64,000 nt of DNA from Chloroflexota bacterium (GTDB lineage: Bacteria; Chloroflexota; Limnocylindria; Limnocylindrales; CSP1-4), in NCBI GenBank assembly GCA_004297395.1, contig SCUO01000074.1, positions 20,874 to 84,873 on the forward strand, written 5' to 3'. The position numbers and the translations under genes are program-made. Below, one piece after another: positions 17,811 through 25,941 of this stretch. Under the pieces are notes generated by a model that had not been told where the DNA came from, did no database searches, and saw nothing but the letters and a program-made list of their open reading frames with translations. Position 1 is the first letter of the stretch, and each line of letters begins with the position of its first letter.

Positions 17811-18437
17811 ATGCACGGCCGGGACGATCGCCGGGGCGCCGGCCCCGGTGGCCAGGACGTGCCGCGCCTGTTCGTGGCCGTGCCGGTCCCGCCCGAGGTG
17901 GGGGAGGCGATCGGCCGGGTCATCGGCGAGGTCCGGGCAGCGCTCGGCGAGGACGGCCGGCGGATCCGCTGGGTCCAGCTCGAAGGGCTCCACGTGACCC
18001 TGCGGTTCCTCGGCCCGACGCCCTCCGATCGCGTGCCGCTCGTCATGGCCGCTCTCGACCGGGCGGTGGACGGCGAGCCACCGTTCGAGGTTCGCCTCGC
18101 GGACGCGGGCGCTTTTCCGAGCGCCGATCGCCCACGGGCGCTGTGGCTCGGCATCCTCCGCGGCGCCGATTCCATGGGCCGACTCGCCGCTGCCCTGGAA
18201 GTCGAGCTGCGGGCCGCCGGCTGGACGATGGAGACCCGACCGTTCCGGCCCCACATGACCATCGCCAGGACCGACGGGGCTCGAGGCGGGCCGGCCGCGG
18301 CCGTGGCCCTGGATCGGGCGGCGGCCGGGTTGGATGTGGGGTTCACCGCTGCCGACGTGGTGCTCTACCGGAGCCACCTCGGTTCAGGCCCGGCCCGCTA
18401 CGAGGTTCTCCACCGGGCGCCCCTGGCCCGAGCTTGA
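17811..18437 (+). CDS. thpR: RNA 2',3'-cyclic phosphodiesterase (2H phosphoesterase, ThpR/LigT type)
   Basis: A 208-residue protein with the two HxT/S motifs that define 2H phosphoesterases: HVTL with His61 and HMTI with His148, about 87 residues apart. The start region RLFVAVPVP and LRFLGPT are typical of the bacterial ThpR/LigT group, which opens 2',3'-cyclic phosphates on RNA and can act in the reverse as a 2'-5' ligase. ATG 17811 is 4 nt after the ppa stop, making a two-gene operon; an upstream frame extension falls inside ppa. The first 18 residues (Gly/Arg/Asp-rich) are probably disordered. Confidence 0.85.
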   Translation: MHGRDDRRGAGPGGQDVPRLFVAVPVPPEVGEAIGRVIGEVRAALGEDGRRIRWVQLEGLHVTLRFLGPTPSDRVPLVMAALDRAVDGEPPFEVRLADAGAFPSADRPRALWLGILRGADSMGRLAAALEVELRAAGWTMETRPFRPHMTIARTDGARGGPAAAVALDRAAAGLDVGFTAADVVLYRSHLGSGPARYEVLHRAPLARA

Positions 18438-18543
18438 ACGGCGCCGCAGCGGCCGGGCAGGCGCGCGAGACGAGCCAGCTCGGGGCCATGGACGGCGCGC
18501 CACGCGCGGAGCGCGGGCGCCGGGCCGGGGATCGCCCGCCCTG

Positions 18544-18549
18544 CTAGGA
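18544..18549 (+). promoter_or_regulatory. -10-like box before the Pro-rich exported protein gene
   Basis: TAGGAT lies 49 nt before the GTG start in a 161-nt gap; CGAGGAG follows as a possible ribosome site. Confidence 0.35.
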
Positions 18550-18598
18550 TTCAGGCATTCGATCGTCGTCGGGGACCGACCGAGGAGCCATATCGAGC

Positions 18599-19264
18599 GT
18601 GACCGGCCCGCAGCGCATTCGCCTGGTTTTCGCACTCGGGGCCCTCAACATCATCCTTGCGACGGTTGCGCTGGGACTCGCCGGCACCATCCCTCCAACT
18701 GATCAGACGGCCCGGGCGACGGCTTCTCCGTCGGCGAGCGTCCCCCCGATCGCCGGCGGCTCGCCGGCGCCGAGCGGCGAACCCTTCGGACCCGAGCCCA
18801 CAACCGGCCCAGAGCCGACACCCGAGCCTTCCGCGCCCGCCGAATCCGGAGCCCCCGAGCAGAACGCCACTCCCGGCCCGATCGCCGTCGCGAGCGGCGA
18901 GCCGCCCATCGTTCGTCCGATCGGCGGCCAGCCGACCTCGCCGCCCGCAGGCGCCCCTCCGACATCGCCCCCGGCGGGCGTCCCGCCCACGTCGCCCCCG
19001 GCCACGCCGCCGCCGGCTCCGGCCCCGACGGCCGCGCCGGTCGACGGTGCGCCCTCGCCATCGACCATCCGGCCTCCCTGCCCAGGTACCGTCGAAGGCG
19101 CGCCGGGACAGTCGAAGGGATCCGGAGACGCCTCTCGACCCTGCCGCGGTGGCGAAGGCAACGGTGGCCAGGGCGACTCGAGCGACGATCGAGGTCGCGG
19201 CGATGAGCGCGGCAGGACCATGGCCAACCCGTGTCGCGGGCGGGGTCGGCGCGACGTCGCGTAG
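18599..19264 (+). CDS. membrane-anchored or secreted Pro/Thr/Ser-rich protein
   Basis: A 221-residue protein. One hydrophobic helix (about residues 8-29, LVFALGALNIILATVALGLAG) acts as signal peptide or anchor. The remainder is low-complexity: Pro/Ala/Ser/Glu repeats including three consecutive PTSPPA-type units (about residues 120-142), then a Gly/Asp/Arg-rich tail with two Cys (PPCPG and RPCRGG) and a third near the end. No folded domain is recognised, so it is probably a surface-exposed linker or wall-spanning protein. The hydrophobic start and the GTG with upstream CGAGGAG support it as a real gene, but coding status of the Gly-rich tail is less certain. Confidence 0.6.
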   Translation: MTGPQRIRLVFALGALNIILATVALGLAGTIPPTDQTARATASPSASVPPIAGGSPAPSGEPFGPEPTTGPEPTPEPSAPAESGAPEQNATPGPIAVASGEPPIVRPIGGQPTSPPAGAPPTSPPAGVPPTSPPATPPPAPAPTAAPVDGAPSPSTIRPPCPGTVEGAPGQSKGSGDASRPCRGGEGNGGQGDSSDDRGRGDERGRTMANPCRGRGRRDVA

Positions 19265-19267
19265 GAT
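19262..19267 (+). promoter_or_regulatory. -10-like box for the zinc-ribbon/tyrA/Nudix operon
   Basis: TAGGAT overlaps the stop codon of the preceding gene and lies 35 nt before the ATG at 19303. Confidence 0.35.
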
Positions 19268-19302
19268 CGGGGTGGTCAAACCACCCGCACACGTGAGCGC
19301 GC

Positions 19303-19584
19303 ATGCCTAGGATCGTCTGCCGCAGCTGCGGACGGGAGATCTACACCACCGCCCCGATCGAGCAGCTCTTCGCCGACGAGCGCCGCTGCCCGCGCTGCGG
19401 GGCGTCGCTCCAGGACGACCGTCGTGACAATGAGCGACGGCTGAACATCCGCCGGCTGAATCCCCAGGATGACCCCGGCCCGCCGCCCGAGGAGACCGAG
19501 CGCCGGATCGACGAGCGGCGCAAGGTTCGTCGTCGCCGTGGCGACAGCGGCCCGACCGGCAAGGACGCGGGCTGGATCGAGTGA
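19303..19584 (+). CDS. small zinc-ribbon protein with charged tail
   Basis: A 93-residue protein. Cys6-x2-Cys9 and Cys29-x2-Cys32 form a zinc ribbon with 19 residues between the knuckles. The rest is very rich in Arg, Asp and Glu (for example RRDNERRLNIRRLN and ERRIDERRKVRRRR) and probably disordered or nucleic-acid binding. No family is named with confidence; similar small zinc ribbons are often found near biosynthetic genes in Chloroflexota. Its stop codon overlaps the GTG of tyrA by 4 nt, indicating translational coupling. Confidence 0.65.
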   Translation: MPRIVCRSCGREIYTTAPIEQLFADERRCPRCGASLQDDRRDNERRLNIRRLNPQDDPGPPPEETERRIDERRKVRRRRGDSGPTGKDAGWIE

Positions 19585-20498
19585 CCGCCGGCCCACCCCA
19601 GAGGATCGCGTTCCTCGGCTTCGGGCTGATCGCGGGGTCGATGGCCCGCGCGCTTGCTGCCGGGCGGGGCGGCGACCCGGTGCCGGACCTCGTGGGCTGG
19701 AGCCCCACCAACGCCGGACCGGAGGCAGCCGTCCGCGACGGCGTCCTGGCCACCGCGGCCACGAGCCCTGCAGCCGCGATCGAGGGCGCCGATCTCGTCG
19801 TCCTCGCCGCGCCGCCGCTCGAGACGGTCGGCCTCGTCGAGGCGCTCGGCGGCTCGCTCCGGGCGGCCCTCCCGCCGGAAGCGGTCGTCACCGACGTGGC
19901 CAGCACCAAGGCGGCCATCGTTGCCGCGGCGGACGCAGCCGGGCTGCGTTTCGTCGGCGGCCACCCGATGGCCGGTCGCGAGGTCGCCGGCTACGAGAGC
20001 TCGGTCCCGGATCTGTTTGCCGGCCGGCCATGGGTCCTGGTGGCTGGCGCGACCGCCGATGCGGCAGCCCTCGATCGAGTGGCAGCGGTCGTGGGCGCCT
20101 GCGGCGGGCGGCCGGTCCGGATGGACGCGGCAACGCACGATGCCGCGGTGGCCGCGATCAGCCACCTGCCGCTCGTCGTCTCGGCGGCCCTCGCCGAGGC
20201 CGTCGCGGGCGCTGGGATCGAGCGCCCGGGCTGGGCCGCCGCCGCCCCCCTGGCCGCCTCGGGCTGGCGCGACATGACCCGCCTGGCGCGCGGCGACGTC
20301 CGGATGGGGGCCGGCATCGCGGCAACGAACCCCGGGGCGCTGGCCAGGGGCCTGCACGACCTGCGCGACGTGCTCGACGCCTGGATCGCCGAGCTCGAGC
20401 GAGCGGGTGGGCCGGATCCGGACCGGATCCAGGCCCGTTTGCGGGCCGTCCGCGAGCGGCTTGGAGGGCTCGGCAGCAACCCGCCGGACCGGCCGTGA
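19581..20498 (+). CDS. tyrA: prephenate dehydrogenase (TyrA family)
   Basis: A 305-residue NAD(P)-dependent enzyme of tyrosine synthesis converting prephenate to 4-hydroxyphenylpyruvate. The Rossmann fingerprint is GFGLIAGSMARAL near residue 12; DVASTK and GGHPMAGRE are the family's substrate- and cofactor-side motifs, the latter with the catalytic-region His. The C-terminal half is the all-helical dimerisation domain. There is no chorismate mutase or ACT domain. The GTG start at 19581 overlaps the previous stop, and the gene's stop overlaps the next start. Arogenate dehydrogenase activity cannot be excluded. Confidence 0.87.
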   Translation: MTAGPPQRIAFLGFGLIAGSMARALAAGRGGDPVPDLVGWSPTNAGPEAAVRDGVLATAATSPAAAIEGADLVVLAAPPLETVGLVEALGGSLRAALPPEAVVTDVASTKAAIVAAADAAGLRFVGGHPMAGREVAGYESSVPDLFAGRPWVLVAGATADAAALDRVAAVVGACGGRPVRMDAATHDAAVAAISHLPLVVSAALAEAVAGAGIERPGWAAAAPLAASGWRDMTRLARGDVRMGAGIAATNPGALARGLHDLRDVLDAWIAELERAGGPDPDRIQARLRAVRERLGGLGSNPPDRP

Positions 20499-21139
20499 GC
20501 CAGGTGGAGGCGGAAGAGCTCGTCCTCGTCGTGCCCCGCTCGGCCGTGATGGGCGATCCGGGCTGGCACGGCGTCCGGACCGACGATCTCGACGGCTTCG
20601 CCGAGCTCGTGGCCCGCGAGGGCCGCTTCGTCCCGCGATCGGACGCGGAGCAGGACCGATCGATCAAGCAGGTCGTGCCGTACCTGATCCTTCGCGATGG
20701 CTCCCGGACCTTCCTCATGCGCCGGACGCGGGCCGGGGCCGACGCCCGCCTCCACGACCGCTTCTCGATCGGGGTGGGTGGCCACCTCAACCCGGGTGAC
20801 GGCGACCTGGCCGCAGGCCTGCGGCGCGAGTGGGCCGAGGAGATCGAGGCGGGGTTCGTCCCGGACTTCCGCCTCGTGGGGCTGCTGAACGACGACACGA
20901 CCGACGTCGGTTCGGTTCACCTGGGTGCCGTCTACCTAGCCGACGCCGAGGGCCGGCCCGTGGCGATCCGCGAAACCGACAAGCTGAGCGGCGCCTTCGC
21001 CGCGGCAGCGGACGTCTGGGCGGTGGTCGATCGGATGGAGACGTGGAGCCGGCTCGCCTGGGAGCACCTAGAGGTCGGTGACAGCCCGCCGTCCGCCGAA
21101 CTGGCCGGGCGTTCAGGAGAGATGGCCCGGGGCAGCTGA
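20495..21139 (+). CDS. Nudix-like hydrolase with atypical Nudix box
   Basis: A 214-residue protein whose middle region (about 75-150) reads SIGVGGHLNPGDGDLAAGLR followed by REWAEEIEAG. The REWAEE core of the Nudix box is intact, but its distance from the preceding Gly/acidic part is one residue longer than the canonical GX5EX7REUXEE spacing and the first Glu position is Gly or Asp. This resembles a group annotated as MutT-family predicted phosphoesterases. Substrate unknown. The GTG start overlaps the tyrA stop by 4 nt. Reading upstream in frame enters tyrA, so 20495 is the first credible start. Confidence 0.7.
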   Translation: MSQVEAEELVLVVPRSAVMGDPGWHGVRTDDLDGFAELVAREGRFVPRSDAEQDRSIKQVVPYLILRDGSRTFLMRRTRAGADARLHDRFSIGVGGHLNPGDGDLAAGLRREWAEEIEAGFVPDFRLVGLLNDDTTDVGSVHLGAVYLADAEGRPVAIRETDKLSGAFAAAADVWAVVDRMETWSRLAWEHLEVGDSPPSAELAGRSGEMARGS

Positions 21140-21177
21140 CCCGGCGGGTGCGATACTGCGGCTCGGAGGCCACCTCC

Positions 21178-22548
21178 ATGACCGCTCCTCGCGCCCGCCG
21201 TCCCCGCCGCGTTCGTCGCCGCACCCTCCGGATCTCGATCCTGCTGGCGACCCTCGGCCTGCTCGCAGTCGTCGGCTCCATCCGGGCAGCGGGGCCGGAG
21301 GTCGTGATCCTGCCGACGACCGGCATCGTCGACGAGGGGATGGCCCGCTACCTGGCCGACGGGATCGATCAGGCCGAGCGCGACGGTGCCGCCGCGGTCG
21401 TCATCAAGCTCAACACGCCGGGTGGCAGCCTGTTCTCGACCCAGGAGATCACCGGGACCTTCATCGAGGCGAAGATTCCGATCATCGTCTGGGTCGCCCC
21501 GGCCGGCGGCTTCGCCGCGAGCGCCGGCACGTTCATCACCCTCGCCTCGAACCTGTCGTTGATGGCGCCGGCCACGAGCATCGGTGCGGCGTCGCCGGTT
21601 GGCGCGCAAGGCGAGGACATCGAGGGGACCGAGGGCAAGAAGGTCCTCGAGACGGCGATCAAGATGATCACCTCGATCGCCGACGCCCGGGGCCGCCCGG
21701 TCGACTGGGCCGTATCGACGGTCGAGGATGCGAAGTCCTACACCGTGACCGAGGCGATCGCGGCCGGGGCCGTCGACGGCATGGCCGCGACGATCGAGGA
21801 GGTCATCGCCTTCGCCGACGGCCGGACCGTCGAGACGGCCGCCGGTCCGGTGCTGCTCGACCTCGCCGACGCCACGATCGCCGAGCGCTCGATGAACCCG
21901 TTCCTCGCCTTCATCCGGCTGCTGTCCGACCCGAACATCGCCTTCCTGCTGTTCAGCGTCGGCTCGGCCGGCCTCCTGGCCGAGGTCTGGAGCCCGAACT
22001 TCGTGACCGGCATCATCGGGGCCCTGGCGATCATCCTGGCCTTCATCGGCCTTGGCGCGCTGCCGCTCAACGTGGGTGGCCTGATCCTCATCGTGTTCGC
22101 CATCGTCCTGTTCGGGCTGGAGCTGACCGTCACGAGCCACGGGCTCTTGGGATTCGCGGGAGTGGTCTGCCTCGGCCTTGGCGCCTCGGCCCTCTTCACC
22201 TCGCCGGTCGATCCGTTCGAGCCGTTCGCCCAGGTCGCCCTGCCGGTGATCCTGACCGTCAGCATCACGTTCGGCGTGATCATGGTCCTGATCGTCTTCG
22301 GTGCCATCCGCTCCCGGGGCCTGGTCACCACGCCCGGGACGGCGGGCGCGCCGTTCGTCCTCGGCAGCCGCGGGACCGTCCGCCGGCCGCTCGAGCCGCT
22401 CGGCTCGGTCTACGTCTCGGGCGAGGAGTGGACCGCCCGGGCGATCGAGGGCGTCCGCCTGGAGCGAGGCGTCCCCGTCCACGTCGTCGGGGTCGACGGG
22501 CTGACGCTCGTCGTGGAGCCCGACCCGTCATCATCGGAACCGACGTGA
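21178..22548 (+). CDS. long NfeD protein: ClpP-class membrane serine protease
   Basis: A 456-residue protein. A signal/anchor helix (about 16-38) precedes a ClpP/crotonase-fold protease domain (40-230) with LNTPGG and the nucleophile segment AASAGT (Ser115); Lys154/155 in a helix downstream are candidates for the catalytic Lys, as in archaeal PH1510. Four to five membrane helices follow (250-390), then an OB-fold NfeD domain (about 395-456). Such proteases are typically encoded beside stomatin-like SPFH proteins and cleave their C-terminal region; the SPFH gene is the next one. ATG 21178 has GGAGG 9 nt upstream. Confidence 0.87.
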   Translation: MTAPRARRPRRVRRRTLRISILLATLGLLAVVGSIRAAGPEVVILPTTGIVDEGMARYLADGIDQAERDGAAAVVIKLNTPGGSLFSTQEITGTFIEAKIPIIVWVAPAGGFAASAGTFITLASNLSLMAPATSIGAASPVGAQGEDIEGTEGKKVLETAIKMITSIADARGRPVDWAVSTVEDAKSYTVTEAIAAGAVDGMAATIEEVIAFADGRTVETAAGPVLLDLADATIAERSMNPFLAFIRLLSDPNIAFLLFSVGSAGLLAEVWSPNFVTGIIGALAIILAFIGLGALPLNVGGLILIVFAIVLFGLELTVTSHGLLGFAGVVCLGLGASALFTSPVDPFEPFAQVALPVILTVSITFGVIMVLIVFGAIRSRGLVTTPGTAGAPFVLGSRGTVRRPLEPLGSVYVSGEEWTARAIEGVRLERGVPVHVVGVDGLTLVVEPDPSSSEPT

Positions 22549-22594
22549 CCCGGCCGGCTGGCCGGGGCGGCGTCGCCAGGAGGTCGAGGTCGTC

Positions 22595-23533
22595 ATGGAC
22601 AACGCGGTAGTCATCGCCATCCTCGCGTTCCTCGTGGTGGTCGCCCTGGTCCTGGTCTACCTGTCGGTGCGGGTGGTCAACCAGTACGAGCAGATGGTCG
22701 TGCTGCGGCTCGGCCGGACGAACGAGGGGCTCGTGCGAGGGCCGGGCCTGCGATTCCTGATCCCGATCATCGACCGGCCGCTGAAGGTCGACCTGCGGGA
22801 GACGTTCGTCGAGGTTCCAAGCCAGCGGACGATCACCAAGGACAACGCCCCGATCGACGTCGACTTCCTCGTCTACTGGCGGATCGTCGACCCGCTCAAG
22901 AGCGTCCTCAACGCCCAGCAGTTCTCGGGCATGCTCCTCGGCGTCGCGACGACGACCCTGCGGGCCGTCATCGGCGACATCGGCCTCGACGAGGTCCTCT
23001 CCAAGCGCGACCAGATCAACGAGCTGCTGCGGGTCAAGCTCGACGAGGTCACCGAGCGCTGGGGCGGCAAGGTCACGACCGTCGAGATTCGCGAAATCGT
23101 CCCGCCCCGGGACGTCCAGGACGCGATGAACCGGCAGCTCTCGGCCGAGCGGACGCGGCGCGCCGTGATCACCGAATCGGAAGGCACCCGCCAGGCGGCG
23201 ATCAACGTCGCCGAGGGCACCAAGCAGGCCGAGATTCTCAAGGCCGAGGGCGACCGCCAGGCGGCGATCCTCCGGGCCCAGGGCTTTTCGGAGGCCCTCC
23301 AGCAGATCTTCTCGGCGGCCAAGGGCATCGACCAGAAGACGATGGCCCTGCAGTACCTCGAGGCCCTCAAGGCCCTCGGCGCCAGCCCGGCTACGAAGTT
23401 CGTCATCCCGACCGAGTTCACCCGCCTCATCGAGCCGTTCACGGGTTACCTCGAGAAGGGCATGGGTGGACGAGCCGGCGCCTCGAGCGGCGGCGGCCTG
23501 TCGGGCGAGAGCGGTGGCGGTGCCGGTGGCTGA
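22595..23533 (+). CDS. stomatin-like SPFH/Band 7 protein
   Basis: A 312-residue protein: N-terminal membrane helix (about 5-27), SPFH domain (28-190, with RPLKVDLRET and DVDFLVYWRI), then a coiled-coil region ending around 270 (repeated QAAI units) and a Gly/Ser-rich tail. It matches the slipin/stomatin group (QmcA/HflK-like) that assembles into membrane cages and partners with NfeD proteases. The ATG has AGGAGG about 12 nt upstream and the gene lies 46 nt after the NfeD protease gene. Known partners cut a hydrophobic region near the stomatin C-terminus; here the C-terminus is short and hydrophilic. Confidence 0.88.
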   Translation: MDNAVVIAILAFLVVVALVLVYLSVRVVNQYEQMVVLRLGRTNEGLVRGPGLRFLIPIIDRPLKVDLRETFVEVPSQRTITKDNAPIDVDFLVYWRIVDPLKSVLNAQQFSGMLLGVATTTLRAVIGDIGLDEVLSKRDQINELLRVKLDEVTERWGGKVTTVEIREIVPPRDVQDAMNRQLSAERTRRAVITESEGTRQAAINVAEGTKQAEILKAEGDRQAAILRAQGFSEALQQIFSAAKGIDQKTMALQYLEALKALGASPATKFVIPTEFTRLIEPFTGYLEKGMGGRAGASSGGGLSGESGGGAGG

Positions 23534-23629
23534 CCGCGTGATCGCCGGCGACCGCCGCGTGACCGCCGTCAACCGCCGCGTGACCGCTTGATCGCGGTGA
23601 TCGCCGGGTGATCGCGGCGTGATCGCCGG
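23534..23629 (+). repeat. degenerate short tandem repeat (TGAYCGC core)
   Basis: About eight diverged units of an 8-21 nt word starting TGACCGC or TGATCGC fill the gap between the SPFH gene and the hydrolase gene and include the hydrolase start codon (GTG 23619). Unit ends alternate between CGGCG, CGGG and CGCCGCG. Confidence 0.7.
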
Positions 23630-24740
23630 GCGAATCGCCCGGCGGATGCTGGTTGCGCCCCGGACGCGGCCGGAGGAGGCGGCGCTCGGGCCCGATCTCG
23701 ACCGCCTTGGCGGGGAGGTCATCCGGATCCGCTCGCGCGACGGCCTGCGCCTGTCGGCGCGCTGGCTCGATGCCGACGCCGCCGCGAAGGTCACCGGCGT
23801 CGACGTCGCCAGCGCGACACCGTCCTCGAAGTCGGTGTGGCAGCCGGACCTGGCCGATCCGACCTGGCGGTCGGATCCGGAGCGTCCGGCGTGGAGGCCG
23901 GACGCTTATGAGGCGATCGTCCTGCTCCACGGCTACTCCGGCTCCGTCGCCCCGGACCTCGTCGAGTACGGCCCGGTGCTGCGCCGGACCGCTGGCGTCC
24001 TGGGCCTCGACTTCCGGGGCCACGGCGAGTCGGACGATGGCGAGACCACGTTCGGGTTGCACGAGGTCGACGACGTCGGCGGCGCCCTCGCCTGGCTCGG
24101 CGAGCGGGGGATCCGGCGGGTGGCGCTGGCCGGCACCTCGATGGGTGGCATCGTCGCGATCGCGTCCGCCGTCGTCCTGGGTGACGGCGGCCTCACCTCG
24201 GTGGATGCCGAGCCCGACGCCCCGCGCCTGACCTCGCCGGCGCCGAGGCCGCGGATCGTCGGCCTCGTCGGCGAGGCCGTCCCGGCGGACCTGCCCACCG
24301 TCGTCGCCAATCGCACTCGGGGGCCCGGGCCCATCCGGCGATGGCTTGCCCGGCGGGCCTTCGCGATCGCCGCCGGGCGCCTCGGTGGGGATCCGCGGGC
24401 CACCGAGCCGATCCGGGTCCTGTCGCTCCTGGAGGACCTGCCCGTCCTGCTCATCCACGGCGATGCCGACGCGACGGTCCCGCCCTCGCAGGGCCGGCGG
24501 CTCGCGGCCGCCCTGGGGCCCGGTGGCGAGCACTGGACGATCCCCGGGGCGGGTCACGCACTCGGCCGCCGGACCGCACCCGGAGCCTGGGACGAGCGGG
24601 TCACCGAGTTCCTGCGCCGGGCCTTCTCCGCCGGGCGAGACCGCGATCTCGCGCTGGGTATACTCGGCTCGCCCGTGGCCGAGCCGTCCGACGTCCAGGA
24701 CGCCTCGCCGCATCCGGAGGAGGCCGACCAGCTCGCATGA
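23619..24740 (+). CDS. alpha/beta hydrolase
   Basis: A 373-residue protein of the alpha/beta-hydrolase fold: oxyanion region LLHGYSG, nucleophile elbow GTSMGG, Asp in HGDADATVPP and His in GAGHALG. An early region (residues 40-100) of low conservation precedes the core and a lid segment (about 190-260) is inserted between the elbow and the acid. FRGHGES is the usual strand-4 loop. No signal peptide or membrane helix is clear. The substrate is not known. The GTG start lies inside the degenerate repeat, so the exact start is uncertain. The stop overlaps the next start (ATGA). Confidence 0.8.
   Translation: MIAGRIARRMLVAPRTRPEEAALGPDLDRLGGEVIRIRSRDGLRLSARWLDADAAAKVTGVDVASATPSSKSVWQPDLADPTWRSDPERPAWRPDAYEAIVLLHGYSGSVAPDLVEYGPVLRRTAGVLGLDFRGHGESDDGETTFGLHEVDDVGGALAWLGERGIRRVALAGTSMGGIVAIASAVVLGDGGLTSVDAEPDAPRLTSPAPRPRIVGLVGEAVPADLPTVVANRTRGPGPIRRWLARRAFAIAAGRLGGDPRATEPIRVLSLLEDLPVLLIHGDADATVPPSQGRRLAAALGPGGEHWTIPGAGHALGRRTAPGAWDERVTEFLRRAFSAGRDRDLALGILGSPVAEPSDVQDASPHPEEADQLA
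24659..24664 (+). promoter_or_regulatory. internal -10-like box before the receiver-CpaE gene
   Basis: TATACT lies inside the 3' end of the hydrolase gene, 72 nt before the downstream ATG, and may give separate expression. Confidence 0.3.
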
Positions 24741-25897
24741 CCAAGATCCTCGTCGTCGACGACGACCCGAACGTTCAGCGACTCCTGCGCGTGACCCTGA
24801 AGCAGGAGGGCTTCGAGGTCGTCGTGGCCGGTGACGGCGCCGAGGGTCTCCGACTCTGGGAGGTCGAGTCCCCGGCCCTCATCCTGCTCGATGTGACCCT
24901 CGCGAAGCTCGACGGCTACGAGGTCGCCACGAAGATCCGCGAGGTCGAGGGCAGCGGCGCCCACGTCCCGATCATCATGCTCACCGCCGAGAAGGAAGTC
25001 GAGCAGAAGGTCCGGGGCCTCCGGGCCGGCGCGGACGACTACCTCGTCAAGCCGTTCCACCAGGCCGAGCTGCTGGCCCGGATGAAGAGCCTCCTGGCCC
25101 GCTTCTCGACCCGGGAGGGCGGCGGCATCCGGGCGCCGCTGGGCAAGCTGCTGGCGTTCTACGGGGCGAAGGGCGGGGTGGGCACCACGACCCTGGCGAT
25201 CAACGCCGCGATCGCCCTCCACCAGGAGCACACTCGGCGGGTCGCACTCGTCGATGGCGTGCTGCAGTTCGGCGACCACCGGGTCTTCCTGGACCTCGGC
25301 AACGACCGTAAGAGCATCTCCGACCTCGTCTCGGCGCCTTCGATCGACAACGATCTCGTCAAGTCGGTCATGGTCCGCCACGATTCCGGTGTGGACCTGC
25401 TCCTCGCCCCGCCGAGCCCCGAGGACGGCGACCTCGTCCACGAGGCCCAGATGGACCAGGCCCTGACGATCCTCCGGACGATGTACGACTACGTCATCGT
25501 CGACGTCGAGAAGCGCCTCGGCGACCTGACCCTCTCGGTCCTGGACCACGCCGACATGATCTTCGTGGTCATGACGGCCGATCTCTCGTGCCTCAAGAAC
25601 GTCCGCCTGGTCCTCGAGGCCCTCGCCCGGGTGGGCTACGAATCGAGCAAGGTCAAGCTCCTGCTCAATCGGTCCAACGCGTTCACCGGGATCAGCGTCC
25701 AGGCGGCCGAGGGAGCGCTGAAGCGGCAGTTCGAGTTCAAGATCACGAACGAGTACCGGGTCGCGATCAGCGCCCAGAACTCGGGTACGCCGTTCGCCTA
25801 CTCGAAGCCGGATTCGCCGCTGGCACGGGAGATCGCGGCTTTGGCCGCCGAGGTCGAGCGCAGCACCGCCCCCGCCGCCAAGCCGGTCAGCCGCTAG
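24737..25897 (+). CDS. response regulator receiver fused to a CpaE-like ParA/MinD ATPase
   Basis: A 386-residue protein. Residues 1-120 are a complete receiver: acidic triad D8-D9-D10 region, phospho-acceptor Asp52, Thr in MLTAEKE and Lys in YLVKPF. Residues about 133-375 form a ParA/MinD-type ATPase with the deviant P-loop KGGVGTTT (145-152). This layout is that of CpaE/TadZ, which positions Tad pilus machinery; in canonical CpaE the receiver has lost phosphorylation residues, but here they are intact. No Tad or pilus gene is in the window. The start overlaps the hydrolase stop by 4 nt. Confidence 0.83.
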   Translation: MTKILVVDDDPNVQRLLRVTLKQEGFEVVVAGDGAEGLRLWEVESPALILLDVTLAKLDGYEVATKIREVEGSGAHVPIIMLTAEKEVEQKVRGLRAGADDYLVKPFHQAELLARMKSLLARFSTREGGGIRAPLGKLLAFYGAKGGVGTTTLAINAAIALHQEHTRRVALVDGVLQFGDHRVFLDLGNDRKSISDLVSAPSIDNDLVKSVMVRHDSGVDLLLAPPSPEDGDLVHEAQMDQALTILRTMYDYVIVDVEKRLGDLTLSVLDHADMIFVVMTADLSCLKNVRLVLEALARVGYESSKVKLLLNRSNAFTGISVQAAEGALKRQFEFKITNEYRVAISAQNSGTPFAYSKPDSPLAREIAALAAEVERSTAPAAKPVSR

Positions 25898-25903
25898 GTG
25901 TGA

Positions 25904-25924
25904 TGAGCGGACACGTTGGTGACA
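25904..25924 (+). repeat. insertion-sequence-end-like motif
   Basis: TGAGCGGACACGTTGGTGACA, right after the receiver-CpaE stop, resembles from memory the termini of IS481-type elements. A degraded partial match (TGAGCGGAC then GGTGACGA) is at 16780-16798. No transposase is near either one. Confidence 0.3.
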
Positions 25925-25941
25925 GCCTCGGCGTCCGCGAG

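Noticed and set aside
23534..23629. CRISPR array.
   Set aside because: Units are too short and diverged and lack constant-length spacers; no cas genes are in the window.
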